A stretch of 64,000 bases of DNA from Mycolicibacterium sarraceniae (lineage in GTDB: Bacteria > Actinomycetota > Actinomycetes > Mycobacteriales > Mycobacteriaceae), in the NCBI RefSeq assembly GCF_010731875.1, contig NZ_AP022595.1, positions 1,426,001 through 1,490,000 on the forward strand, in the 5' to 3' direction. How positions within the stretch are numbered: the first letter of the stretch is position 1; each line of letters opens with the position of its first letter. The translations under genes and the position numbers were made by a program. Shown piece by piece: positions 29,852 through 38,063 of this stretch. The notes below the pieces were generated by a model that saw nothing but the letters and a program-made list of their open reading frames with translations, was not told the DNA's origin and searched no databases.

Positions 29852-31587
29852 CCCTCCACCACCCGAAGCAGCTCCATGATCTTCGCGACCTGCTTATCTA
29901 GGTCCGCGTCGATCTCCGCGAGCGGTCGAGGAGGTACGTGCTTGTAGAAGTGCCGGGTGAATGGAATCTCGTAGCCCACCTTCGTCTTCGCGGCGTCGAT
30001 CCAGGTGTCGGGAGCGTGCGGCAGAACCTCCGCCTCGAAGTAGGCCTTGATAGTCTCCGCGCGAGCCGCGTCGCCCGCGGTATTCCCACCGTAGGTGAAC
30101 GGGATGTTCTCCGTGTCCCTCAGTTTGGCGTCCGGCTTCGGGTTGTTGCCCCTCCGGTTCGTCGACAACTTTCCCGTATCGGTCCGCATCGGCCGCTCGA
30201 CGGTGACAGACCAATACCCGAAATCGTTGTTGGAGAACACTTTCGAATAATCCGGATCGGCCTCATCGAACGCGTCATACAGCCCCAGAATTCGATCTCG
30301 CGCATCAGCATCAAGTTCGCGGTTCTTGGAGCCAAGGCTCTTGCGCATCTTGGTCCAGAACGAAGTGGCATCGATCAACTGGACCTTGCCGACCCGCTCT
30401 GGACGCTTGGCGTTGTCCAAGATCCAGATGTACGTAGCGATGCCGGTGTTGAAGAACATGTTCGTCGGCAGCGCAACAATGGCCTCTACCAGGTCGGATT
30501 CGAGAAGCCACTGTCTGATCAACGAGGGACCCGACTCTGCCGCTCCGTTGAACAGGGGCGATCCATTGAGGACGATGCCCGCTCGGCCGCCCCCGTCGTG
30601 GGCTGGCCGCATCTTCGACGCCAGGTGCGACAGGAACAGCATCTGCCCATCGCCGATTGACGGTAAACCATGGGAGAAGCGCGAATTCGAAGCCAACGCC
30701 TCCTTCTTCACAGACTCTTGTGACGCCTTCCAATCCACTCCGTAAGGCGGATTCGACATGCAGAAGTCGAAGGTGCGATCGAAGAACAGGTCGTCGGCCA
30801 GTGTGTCACCGAGCTTAATACTCCCCACATCCTGGCCCTTAGCGATCATGTCGGACTTGCAGATCGCGTAGGACTGGTCGTTAATCTCCTGCCCGTACAG
30901 CCGCAGCCGTGCGCCGGGGTTACGTTCGAGCAGACGTTCCTCGGCGACGGAAAGCATCCCGCCGGTGCCCGCGGTAGGGTCGTAGATCGTCCGCACGGTT
31001 CCGGGTTCAAGCAGAGCTACGTTGTCCTCAGCGAACAACAGGTCCACCATCAACCGGATCGCGTCGCGCGGTGTGTAGTGTTCACCCGCCTCCTCGTTAG
31101 AAGCTTCCGCGAACTTATAGATGAGGTGCTCGAACAGATCGCCCATCTCGGCGTTGGAAACGGCATCGGGGTGCAGGTCTACCTCGACAAACTGCGACGT
31201 AACCAGGTACAGCCGATTCTTTTCGTCGAGCGTGGCGAGCTCGTTCTCGAACTTGAACCGCTCGAAAACGTCGATGTTCGACGAGAATCCGGTGATGTAG
31301 TCCATTAGGTTTGCGCGCAGACCCTCCGGATCCTCCAGCAGAAGCTTGAAATCGAAGGCACTGGTGTTGTAGAAGGCAAGACCTGTCTTGCGCTTCACCT
31401 GCACATCCAAAGCCCCGCCGGAGTACTTCTCGGCCAACTTACGCACCTCGTCGCGGGTCGGTTCGAGGATGCAGTCCAGACGCCTCAGGATTGTGAACGG
31501 CAGGATCACCCCGCCGTATTGGTGTGGCTTGTAAACACCGCGGAGCTGGTCGGCGATGCCCCATACGAAATTGCCCAGCTTGCTCAA
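29848..31587 (-). CDS. hsdM: type I DNA adenine methyltransferase HsdM
   Basis: 579 aa. An N-terminal HsdM_N helical domain (VWGIADQLRGVYKPHQYGGVI) precedes an N6-adenine methyltransferase with the SAM-binding motif YDPTAGTGGML and catalytic NPPYG. EHYTPRDAIRLMVDLL is the conserved entry to the domain. It methylates adenine at sites chosen by HsdS. It is coupled to hsdS by a 4-nt overlap and lies 76 nt after the methylase-like gene, so the run from 34278 to 25473 is probably one operon. Confidence 0.95.
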   Translation of the reverse strand: MSKLGNFVWGIADQLRGVYKPHQYGGVILPFTILRRLDCILEPTRDEVRKLAEKYSGGALDVQVKRKTGLAFYNTSAFDFKLLLEDPEGLRANLMDYITGFSSNIDVFERFKFENELATLDEKNRLYLVTSQFVEVDLHPDAVSNAEMGDLFEHLIYKFAEASNEEAGEHYTPRDAIRLMVDLLFAEDNVALLEPGTVRTIYDPTAGTGGMLSVAEERLLERNPGARLRLYGQEINDQSYAICKSDMIAKGQDVGSIKLGDTLADDLFFDRTFDFCMSNPPYGVDWKASQESVKKEALASNSRFSHGLPSIGDGQMLFLSHLASKMRPAHDGGGRAGIVLNGSPLFNGAAESGPSLIRQWLLESDLVEAIVALPTNMFFNTGIATYIWILDNAKRPERVGKVQLIDATSFWTKMRKSLGSKNRELDADARDRILGLYDAFDEADPDYSKVFSNNDFGYWSVTVERPMRTDTGKLSTNRRGNNPKPDAKLRDTENIPFTYGGNTAGDAARAETIKAYFEAEVLPHAPDTWIDAAKTKVGYEIPFTRHFYKHVPPRPLAEIDADLDKQVAKIMELLRVVEG

Positions 31588-31663
31588 TTGACTCTCCTTC
31601 TGAAACTGCGCTTATCGTGGGTGCCGCATGAGTGTGGCAGCCCGGTCCGGACATACCGCGGGA

Positions 31664-33763
31664 TCACTCGTCGCCGCCAATCGGCGCGTCGTATCGCACG
31701 GCATCGAGGATCGCGGTGGCAGAAGCTGCAGCGGCCTCCGCCACCGCAGCAGCCTGTCGAGCAAGCTGCTCGATCTCACGTAAAGCTCCGACAAGGCGAG
31801 CCTGCTCCGACAGCGGGATCAGGGGAATCTCGAGCTCCCGGAGGTCGACGCGTTGGATCGTCGCACCCTTCTTGAAACGTTCGTTCCACGTGCCACACAG
31901 GCACCGTGCTACGTAGTTCGGTTCGCATTGCTTATCGTCGACACGCAGCCGATAAACACCGTTGCCGATGAGCCGGCCGCCTTGCTTATCGACCACCGCT
32001 CGAACGACATTCCATGTCGTCACCAGCACGTCGCCGACTCGAGTTCGTTCGTCGCGTCCGCCGACCAGGTTTGGCTGTGCATCGATCGGTAGCTGGTCGA
32101 GTACCGGTAGCCCGTCGCGCACTTCGTTCGGCGTTACCAACGCAGCGGCGTCTCTCTCGTCTAGGTCGTCCCGCTTGACGCGTCCGTTCTGGATTGAGGC
32201 CACATCGAGTTGCACAAGTTCTTTCACGGTCAGGAGCCGCGGTGTCGCAGACGGCCCTTGCGGCATTGGCACCACCGCGTGATCCAACAACGTGGCGAGT
32301 GCGTTCTCGAGAACATGCTGCGAGTCGGCGAGACGAGCCGCCACGTCCTTGGGATCTGAGCCAGGTGTTTTTACCCAGCGCCGAGGGTCGAGCTGTGCAT
32401 CATCAGCGAGCAAGTCCAACGTCTTGATCAGTTCGAAAGGCGGCGCACCGGCCGCCGATCCGGTTAGACAGTCATCGAGCCACGAAAGTGCATGGGCCTC
32501 GGGGTTCTCTGATTCCGAGGCATCGATCAGCAAGACATCGTTACTGGCGGAAGCGTGATCCGCCAGTCGCAGAACCCATAGCGCTAACGGAATAGTGGTG
32601 TGGGGCAGCATCTTTGGCGGTAGCAGAATGACAGCCTCGATCCATCCTGATCGGAGCAGTTCGGCACGGATCGAGGCGCTGCTGCCACGCGCAGTCAACG
32701 GTGCCACGGATGTGACGACGTAGGCACTCCCATTCGGCTTCAAGTGAGCAATTGCGTGCTGAAGCCAGGCCAACTCGGAATTGTTGGCGGGCGGTATGCC
32801 GAACACCCAACGCGGATCCGCGATGTTCTGGGACCGGGACCAGTCCATACCAAACGGAGGTTCAGCGACGACGGTGTCTGCTCGAAGATCTGGGTCTGGG
32901 TCTTCGTGCAGCACGTCGCCACACTCGAACTCAGCGTCCAGCTCGTGCAGGAGGCTGCGCATGCGAGCAAACCGAATGGCCCGCGCATTGATGTCGTGGC
33001 CGACCAACCGAACGGTCCCCCCGCATTTCGTCCGGGTCCGAATGAGTGCCTCAGCAATCCCGCATGCGGGGTCATAAACGAGGCCCTTGGTCGACGACGC
33101 CAGGTTCGAAAGGAGTTCCGATACGCGCGAGTTCACAATCCCGTGTTCACCAACGCCGTACCCGGCCGCGCGACCGCGTTCGCCGCCGCCGCGTCGGAGC
33201 ACCTCGTCTGCCGCGACCGCCAGGCGGTCAACATCGATCCCGTCAACGGCGCTCACCATGGCCGCCATCGGGAGCGTGTCGAGCCGCCCGTTTGTCTCCC
33301 GCTCAACATCATCGAGAGCTGACAGAATGTCGTCCCATCGCGGATCGGTCGCTGTATCGCTCGAGATCCGCCGCAGTACATCCACTGTTTGAGACGTGCT
33401 GGCCGCCGCTATCAGCCGCCAGTTCCCGTCGGCGGCCTCCATCGATAGCTTCTTTGCACAACACAGGGCTAGAGCGAGCTCACCTGCTACGGCAGTTGAT
33501 ACACGTCCCCGCAGGGCGTTCAACGAATGCGAAAGGGCCGCCTGGCTGCCGTCGCGTTGTATCTGGATCTCCGGCTTCGTTTCAGCAAGCCAGGCGATGA
33601 CCTTCTCCAGGTCGTACAACGGCTTGGTCGCAGATTCCGGGGCCGGATCTGGAAATGGCGGATCGCTCGGTCGCTTGCGCCAGTTGGTGACTGCTCCTCG
33701 CGTGACGCCAGCCAGGTCTGCGATCTCGCTAGGAGTGAGCAGCACCCCTGCCGATTCACCCAT
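31664..33763 (-). CDS. HTH + HsdM-like + HsdS-like fusion with altered catalytic motif
   Basis: 699 aa. The N-terminal MerR/phage-like HTH is LTPSEIADLAGVTRGAVTNW. Residues about 150-480 have an N6-adenine methylase fold: the SAM motif YDPACGIAEAL is only partly conserved, and the catalytic motif reads AEPPFGMDW instead of the usual (N/D)PP(F/Y). The C-terminal ~180 residues look like one HsdS target-recognition domain with its coiled-coil end (LIPLSEQARLVGALREIEQL). The Asn-to-Glu change suggests that it binds DNA or SAM without methylating, or uses a variant site. Its start overlaps the NYN stop by 1 nt and the type I operon follows. The role is unknown. Confidence 0.8.
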   Translation of the reverse strand: MGESAGVLLTPSEIADLAGVTRGAVTNWRKRPSDPPFPDPAPESATKPLYDLEKVIAWLAETKPEIQIQRDGSQAALSHSLNALRGRVSTAVAGELALALCCAKKLSMEAADGNWRLIAAASTSQTVDVLRRISSDTATDPRWDDILSALDDVERETNGRLDTLPMAAMVSAVDGIDVDRLAVAADEVLRRGGGERGRAAGYGVGEHGIVNSRVSELLSNLASSTKGLVYDPACGIAEALIRTRTKCGGTVRLVGHDINARAIRFARMRSLLHELDAEFECGDVLHEDPDPDLRADTVVAEPPFGMDWSRSQNIADPRWVFGIPPANNSELAWLQHAIAHLKPNGSAYVVTSVAPLTARGSSASIRAELLRSGWIEAVILLPPKMLPHTTIPLALWVLRLADHASASNDVLLIDASESENPEAHALSWLDDCLTGSAAGAPPFELIKTLDLLADDAQLDPRRWVKTPGSDPKDVAARLADSQHVLENALATLLDHAVVPMPQGPSATPRLLTVKELVQLDVASIQNGRVKRDDLDERDAAALVTPNEVRDGLPVLDQLPIDAQPNLVGGRDERTRVGDVLVTTWNVVRAVVDKQGGRLIGNGVYRLRVDDKQCEPNYVARCLCGTWNERFKKGATIQRVDLRELEIPLIPLSEQARLVGALREIEQLARQAAAVAEAAAASATAILDAVRYDAPIGGDE

Positions 33764-34278
33764 CAGGCCACATCCATGTTCGACGCGGCGGGAACAGACC
33801 GCGGCGACGGCTGTTCGGGAAGTAGCCTGACCTCTGCGGCAGCGAGCCCCAGCCGTCGAGACAGACCGCCGGCGTGTGCAACCACCGTTGTCTTCACTCC
33901 CCGCGAAGCTAGTGCAGCAATCGCGTGCGTGAAGATTCCGTCGCCCGACACCAGTACGACTTCGGTAAAGCGGTCGGCGATGTTCTCGCCAAGCACTTCA
34001 AGCAAGGCCAAATCTGCGCCGTTCTGGCCTGGACGCATGACGTACCTAACGCTCTGCCATGTAAGGGCGAGATCCAGCAATCCAGTTGGACCAACGCCGA
34101 TCACAACCTGGTCACCGGGCTGCGCCGGGACGCACTCGGCTACGACCACCTTGGCCCATGAGACGTAATCGCGGACAGCGGATAGACCACCGACAACATT
34201 TTCGATATCAACCAGGACGATCCGGCGCTTGCCGATCTTGCGCCCGTCAGCCCGATGATGTGTTCCCGTGAATGACAT
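33763..34278 (-). CDS. NYN/PIN-like nuclease-fold protein
   Basis: About 171 aa from the ATG at 34278 (MSFTGTHHRADG); an upstream ATG at 34314 is possible. The fold has acidic residues in RIVLVDIENVVGG, NGADLALLEVLG and EVVLVSGDGIF, matching the metal-binding acidic triad of NYN/PIN-type RNases (LabA-like). It is expected to cut or bind RNA with a metal ion. The gene is translationally coupled (TGATG) to the methylase-like fusion and heads the presumed operon that includes the type I system. NYN domains are seen in other anti-phage loci, but this pairing is not one I recognise. Confidence 0.8.
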   Translation of the reverse strand: MSFTGTHHRADGRKIGKRRIVLVDIENVVGGLSAVRDYVSWAKVVVAECVPAQPGDQVVIGVGPTGLLDLALTWQSVRYVMRPGQNGADLALLEVLGENIADRFTEVVLVSGDGIFTHAIAALASRGVKTTVVAHAGGLSRRLGLAAAEVRLLPEQPSPRSVPAASNMDVA

Positions 34279-34694
34279 GCGAAAAGCATCGCACGCAGTT
34301 GCCGTATGCGTCAAGCCCTTATGCGATTCACGCTGACCGTGAACTTTGCACTGACGCGTTCGGGGGTCTCGCTCGCACTACCGTTCTTGTTGGTGATCGT
34401 CGCCGGGTGCGTGCTTCCTTCGGTCAGTTGGGCTCGTCATTTCGGAGCCACGTGACATTTGTTTCAGCGGACCACGGGCTTCCCCCAGGCAGGCCGGGCC
34501 GAAGGTCAATACACACTGCGTGACCGCTTCGTGCCAGCGGCGAGGATCGTCGACTCCTCAGATTCAGCTGCACGCATGCCGACCTCATCCACAGGTCGTA
34601 TCCCGGGCATCACCGCCCTCACAGGATTTCGCAGATGTGGCGCGAGCAGAGGCGGCACAAGCCCAGACCGCTCCTCAAACGCCTTTGGTTGCCG
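34279..34694. other. gap between NYN and RyR-like genes
   Basis: 416 nt between two leftward genes. It should hold the promoter of the NYN-hsd operon. It also contains a possible 44-codon plus-strand frame (34321-34455) with one hydrophobic segment (LALPFLLVIVAGCVL). That frame has no clear ribosome site, and I cannot tell whether it is translated. Confidence 0.35.
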
Positions 34695-34976
34695 TCATCG
34701 CGTGAGTGCGTCGATGATGACGGGAAGGTACCGACGAACCTGCTCCCGGTCGCTGTTTTTCTCGCGTTCAGTCAGCCCGACGTACGGCGTCTCGATTTGA
34801 GCTTCCCAGCGCGCAGCCAGCTCGGCCGGGATCGTTAAGGATCCATCTTGCTGGCGCTCGCAGTTGTCATGGACGTACCGCTGCCAGTGCGCCCAACGCT
34901 CGTGCTCGACCGCGGCGAGCTCGTCGACGAGCTGCTCACTCTCCAGAACCTTCCGGATTGCGTCGGTAGATGGCAT
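34695..34976 (-). CDS. small RyR-domain-like protein
   Basis: 93 aa. HERWAHWQRYVHDN and the ending PYVGLTEREKNSDREQVRRY match the RyR repeat pattern (HxxWxxW ... LxExEKxxDRxxVxxxL) found in ryanodine receptors and in scattered bacterial and phage proteins. Bacterial RyR domains have been proposed to bind nucleotide-derived ligands. The start overlaps the caspase stop by 1 nt (TGATG), making it the third gene of a coupled TIR-caspase-RyR-like operon. The family match is by pattern only, and the function is inferred from context. Confidence 0.65.
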   Translation of the reverse strand: MPSTDAIRKVLESEQLVDELAAVEHERWAHWQRYVHDNCERQQDGSLTIPAELAARWEAQIETPYVGLTEREKNSDREQVRRYLPVIIDALTR

Positions 34977-35968
34977 CAGATCAGGTCCTGCTTCACGAGC
35001 TTCCAGTAGTGCTGTCCAAGGACGGTAAGTTCACATGCCTTGCACTGCATCGCTGCGTGCCACATGTGCGGCGCACCAACCGGGCGGACCAGGTTCACCT
35101 TGACTAACTCCTGCAGCACCGCGAAGTCGGCGTTCTTGGCCGGGTCCGGTGGCGGGACCGAGTCGTCCTCGTTGCCCGTGCGCTCGGGCTCGTAGCCCGG
35201 ATCGAGCTGGAGCTCCTCGGTCGGTTGGCTGAACAGGATGGTGAGCTGCTGCAGCTTGACGAGCTCGATCGGTGCGTCCGCCTCCCGCAGCGAGACGAAC
35301 TTCTTGATGTTCGTCTTGAACACCGGTCTCTGAGCCCAGGGGCCGAGCGACTGGTCGATGTGCGCGTAGACGCTGCCGGGGGTCACATCGCCGACGAGAT
35401 TGGCCGCAGCGCCGTTGAGTGCATCAACGAGCAGGCTCGTAAATACGCCCGAGCCACCGGACTCCATCGCGTACTGCTCCGCCGTCGAAGCGGTCAGGAT
35501 CGTGACCCCCTCCTTGATCTCGGCAACCTGGTCCGCGACAGGGTTGGTGCCGGCCACCCCGCTGTGGCAGCTGTCCAGGATGATCACCTTGTTCTTCGCC
35601 GGCGAGCTGTTAGCGAAGGTCAGCACCTCGTTGAGCGAGAGGCCGTCGTGCCCGGAGGCGCAGTCGCTGGCACATAGGTACCCGCCGGCCCCGTCGATGT
35701 AGCCGTGCCCGGAGAAGTACAACAGCGAGATCTCGGCATCGTCCTTGAACAGCTCCTGGACCGCCTCACGCAGCTCGGTGCGGGACACCGCTGCTCCCGG
35801 GCCAGTGGCCGTCATTAGCCGCGGCTGGGCGAAGTTGAGCGTGCCGTCGGCATGCCGTTCCAGCACGGCCTTGACGCTGTGAGCGTCGTTCACCGCGCCG
35901 CTGAGCGACTGGATCTGGTCATAGTGATCGATCCCGATGATGAGCGCCTTGCGCGTATCCCTCGGCAT
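34976..35968 (-). CDS. caspase-like (peptidase C14) protein
   Basis: 330 aa from the ATG at 35968. The caspase fold is shown by [26 protein letters not shown] (His88) and [10 protein letters not shown] (Cys134), the His-Cys dyad of C14 proteases. The C-terminal ~115 residues hold an acidic linker and then a winged-helix-like domain ([19 protein letters not shown] ... [17 protein letters not shown]) that may sense or dock. The ATG shares one base with the TIR stop and the RyR-like ATG shares one base with its own stop. A TIR gene making an NAD-derived signal that activates a caspase-like protease has been reported as type IV Thoeris. This operon is a candidate relative. Confidence 0.88.
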   Translation of the reverse strand: MPRDTRKALIIGIDHYDQIQSLSGAVNDAHSVKAVLERHADGTLNFAQPRLMTATGPGAAVSRTELREAVQELFKDDAEISLLYFSGHGYIDGAGGYLCASDCASGHDGLSLNEVLTFANSSPAKNKVIILDSCHSGVAGTNPVADQVAEIKEGVTILTASTAEQYAMESGGSGVFTSLLVDALNGAAANLVGDVTPGSVYAHIDQSLGPWAQRPVFKTNIKKFVSLREADAPIELVKLQQLTILFSQPTEELQLDPGYEPERTGNEDDSVPPPDPAKNADFAVLQELVKVNLVRPVGAPHMWHAAMQCKACELTVLGQHYWKLVKQDLI

Positions 35969-36339
35969 CAGAGCGAGTCGATGAAGCCGGCAATGTTGGC
36001 GTCGGTCCAGGGCACGGTCCGGACGCCAGCGAGGTTCGTACGGTCGGAGGCGTAAGACCAGACGCCGAGCAGTGGCTTGGCCTCCTCCTTGGCGCATTGG
36101 ATCTCCCACTTCTGCCCGGAGGACGTCAGCGAGTTCTTGCTCACGAGCGCGATGACGCCATGGGAGCGGCGGATGCGTGTACGAACCTTCTCCTTCCACC
36201 CAGTGTCGTAGGGCTCCTTCACCGACATATCGATGAACTCGTACGGCGAGCGCGGATGCAGCGACTGCCCTTTCAGCAGGTCGCGCTGACGCTCGTCCTC
36301 GATCGCGAACGCGATGAATACGGTCTTCTTGTCGGCCAT
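35968..36339 (-). CDS. Thoeris-type TIR-like (DUF1863) protein
   Basis: 123 aa. The ATG at 36339 is preceded by GAGGAG at a good distance; the longer upstream frame is not needed. The fold matches ThsB-like TIR proteins. There is a first strand [28 protein letters not shown], and a putative catalytic Glu79 in [19 protein letters not shown]. Such proteins turn NAD into a cyclic ADP-ribose-type messenger during phage infection. It is the first gene of the coupled operon with the caspase and the RyR-like protein. Activity is inferred from fold and context. Confidence 0.82.
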   Translation of the reverse strand: MADKKTVFIAFAIEDERQRDLLKGQSLHPRSPYEFIDMSVKEPYDTGWKEKVRTRIRRSHGVIALVSKNSLTSSGQKWEIQCAKEEAKPLLGVWSYASDRTNLAGVRTVPWTDANIAGFIDSL

Positions 36340-36665
36340 GTGTGGACTCCTCATCTTGCTCAGCCGCGACCGCCGTCGATCGCTGAACGACTCAGCTCGG
36401 AGGTTATCCGCCACCACCGACAACGCACCCGCCCCGGCGGCTGCAAGTGATCGCCAGCGAGGAGCTGGCCGGCCGCGCTTCCAGCACACGGAAGAGATCC
36501 GAGTTCGTTATGGCCTGCCGCCATCAGGCACGCGTTGACGGCCGCTACTTCCAGCTTTGCATGACCGCCTTCGACTGAAGATGCCATCGAAATCGAACGG
36601 TCAGGGCATCTCGCCGCTCGTTACGCCCGAGATCAACACCTGGCGCGTCCTGTGAGAATCAACCC
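36340..36665. other. divergent promoter region, nothing else seen
   Basis: 326 nt between the leftward TIR operon and the rightward nuclease gene. It should contain both promoters. No palindrome or coding frame stands out. Confidence 0.4.
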
Positions 36666-37088
36666 ATGGGCAGCCGTGCCGAATCAGACGAGTATTACGT
36701 GCTCGACCTGTGTGACGAGATCCTCGGGACCCGGGGGCGCCGCCAGTCGACCTTCGACTGGCTCCGAGGAGACCCATCTCCCAAACGGCACAGGGGTACG
36801 CGGCTTCCCGTCGACGGGTACTGGCCGGACCTGGAACTGGTCGTCGAGTTCCAGGAGGAACAGCACTCGCAACCTTCGTCGCTGTTCGACCGCCGCCAGA
36901 CCATCTCGGGGGTCGGCCGCGGAGAACAGCGCCGCCTCTACGACGCGCGCAAGCATGCTCTGATCCCACGACATGGGTTGCGGCTCGTGGTGATCAAAAA
37001 GGCCGCATTCGCCCTGAAGTCGAAGCGAATCGCGCGTGTCCATATGCGGGATATCGCCGTTGTCCGTCAGCACCTCGAACTGGATTGA
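36666..37088 (+). CDS. small PD-(D/E)XK nuclease-like protein
   Basis: 140 aa from an ATG without a clear ribosome site. After STFDWLRG the core has LPVDGYWPDLELVVEFQEEQH, SGVGRGEQRRLYDARK and HGLRLVVIKKAAF. Asp and Glu at PDL...VVEFQEEQ resemble the D-(x)n-ExQ/K active site of small restriction-like endonucleases (Vsr/DUF559 fold). It stands alone, divergent from the TIR operon. It could be a nuclease effector or a decayed restriction enzyme. Confidence 0.65.
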   Translation: MGSRAESDEYYVLDLCDEILGTRGRRQSTFDWLRGDPSPKRHRGTRLPVDGYWPDLELVVEFQEEQHSQPSSLFDRRQTISGVGRGEQRRLYDARKHALIPRHGLRLVVIKKAAFALKSKRIARVHMRDIAVVRQHLELD

Positions 37089-37246
37089 GTCCGCGCTCCG
37101 CCCGTGCTCACTGTCGACGTCGCCTGAAAATTAACCCCGCCGCCTTTGGCCTGGTTTTCGACCGTCGTCAACACCAGTACTTCGGGGACCAGCAAGGCCG
37201 ACTCGCTGAGCGGCCACAGCAGGGTGCGGGTGTCCAAAGAAAGCGT
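37085..37246 (-). pseudogene. PIN (VapC-like) toxin remnant
   Basis: Directly after the antitoxin stop, the minus strand reads VNAF in one frame and then DTRTLLWPLSESALLVPEVL in the next. This resembles the LDTxxLLWxLSE start of VapC-type PIN ribonuclease toxins. The frame shifts within the first few codons and the rest of the domain, with its other acidic residues, is absent. Only a toxin stub remains. Confidence 0.5.
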
Positions 37247-37492
37247 TCACGAGGGCTCGCCCCCCTCCCACCGGGCAAGCTCGGCATTGGGCAGTGGGTC
37301 GTCGAAGTCGATGGGGACGGACAGGCTCGGCAGCTGCCCGAACTGCCGAGGCGTTGGGTTTGCGGGGACTAAGAGTGCAATATCGCGGCCGTGGTTGGTG
37401 ATGATCACTGTCTTCCCGGTGCGCTCGACTTCAGCCAGGAGCGCGTTGAGCCGGCTTTTGGCTTCGGTGCTGGAAACCTTCTCCACGGCCAT
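37247..37492 (-). CDS. Phd/YefM-family antitoxin
   Basis: 81 aa from the ATG at 37492; GTG 37498 is an alternative. The N-terminal Phd fold VEKVSSTEAKSRLNALLAEV then TGKTVIITNHGRDIALLVP is typical of DNA-binding antitoxins that pair with PIN or RelE-type toxins. The C-terminal acidic tail (VPIDFDDPLPNAELARWEG) would wrap the toxin. Its toxin is only a stub, so it appears to be an orphan. Confidence 0.85.
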   Translation of the reverse strand: MAVEKVSSTEAKSRLNALLAEVERTGKTVIITNHGRDIALLVPANPTPRQFGQLPSLSVPIDFDDPLPNAELARWEGGEPS

Positions 37493-37752
37493 GCCCACTA
37501 CATAACCTCAAACCACCTCGGCACGCTAGCAGGCATAGCGCGGTTGCCGTGGACCAATGTCGACCCCTCGGATCGGCCGCCGTCGTGGCGGCAATGGGTG
37601 GCCATGAGCGATGGCCGTCGCGGTCTGCACATTCGGGCGCCACCCCTAATCGCCGGGGCAACGGCGACATCGACCACTTGCTCGGCGCCGGGCGAATTCA
37701 CGACCAAGGGCTGGGATCGGTCACTGGGATGGTCAGTCGACCGCTAGCCGCG

Positions 37753-38010
37753 TCATTGCTCTCCTAGCAGACGAACTATCGGCACCTGCAACGCCTTCGC
37801 AAGGTCGTAGATGCGTTCGTACAGCAGGCCGCGCCGGCCGTGCTCCACGTCGATCAAGACATTCCGCGTCACGCCCGAAAGAAGAGAAAGCGTCTCTTGC
37901 GACATTCCCTGCTCGGTTCGTGCGTCACGGATGTTCTGGCCCACCATCTGCCGCAGCCGCTCCCACTCGACGACCCTCTGCGGATCGTTCTGACTGGGAC
38001 GAGTCGGCAC
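37753..38010 (-). CDS. XRE-family helix-turn-helix regulator
   Basis: 85 aa. The HTH_3 domain is clear: VGQNIRDARTEQGMSQETLS, then LLSGVTRNVLIDVEHGRRG and LYDLAKALQVPIVRLLGE. It covers nearly the whole protein. It is divergent from the 230-aa unknown gene at 38064 and about 50 nt apart, so it could control that gene and itself. The short gap contains CTAGTAGTAC, an AT-rich near-palindrome. Confidence 0.9.
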   Translation of the reverse strand: MPTRPSQNDPQRVVEWERLRQMVGQNIRDARTEQGMSQETLSLLSGVTRNVLIDVEHGRRGLLYERIYDLAKALQVPIVRLLGEQ

Positions 38011-38063
38011 GCAGCCAGGAAAGTGGTGTCCGCAGCCAATGTCTGCCCTACTAGTAGTACATT

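Noticed and set aside
35969..36199. N-terminal extension of the caspase protein
   Set aside because: It lies entirely within the TIR gene in another frame. The ATG at 35968 gives the TGATG coupling seen elsewhere in this operon.
36340..36489. N-terminal extension of the TIR protein
   Set aside because: The extension is low-complexity Arg/Ala-rich, and the internal ATG has a good ribosome site and matches the family start.
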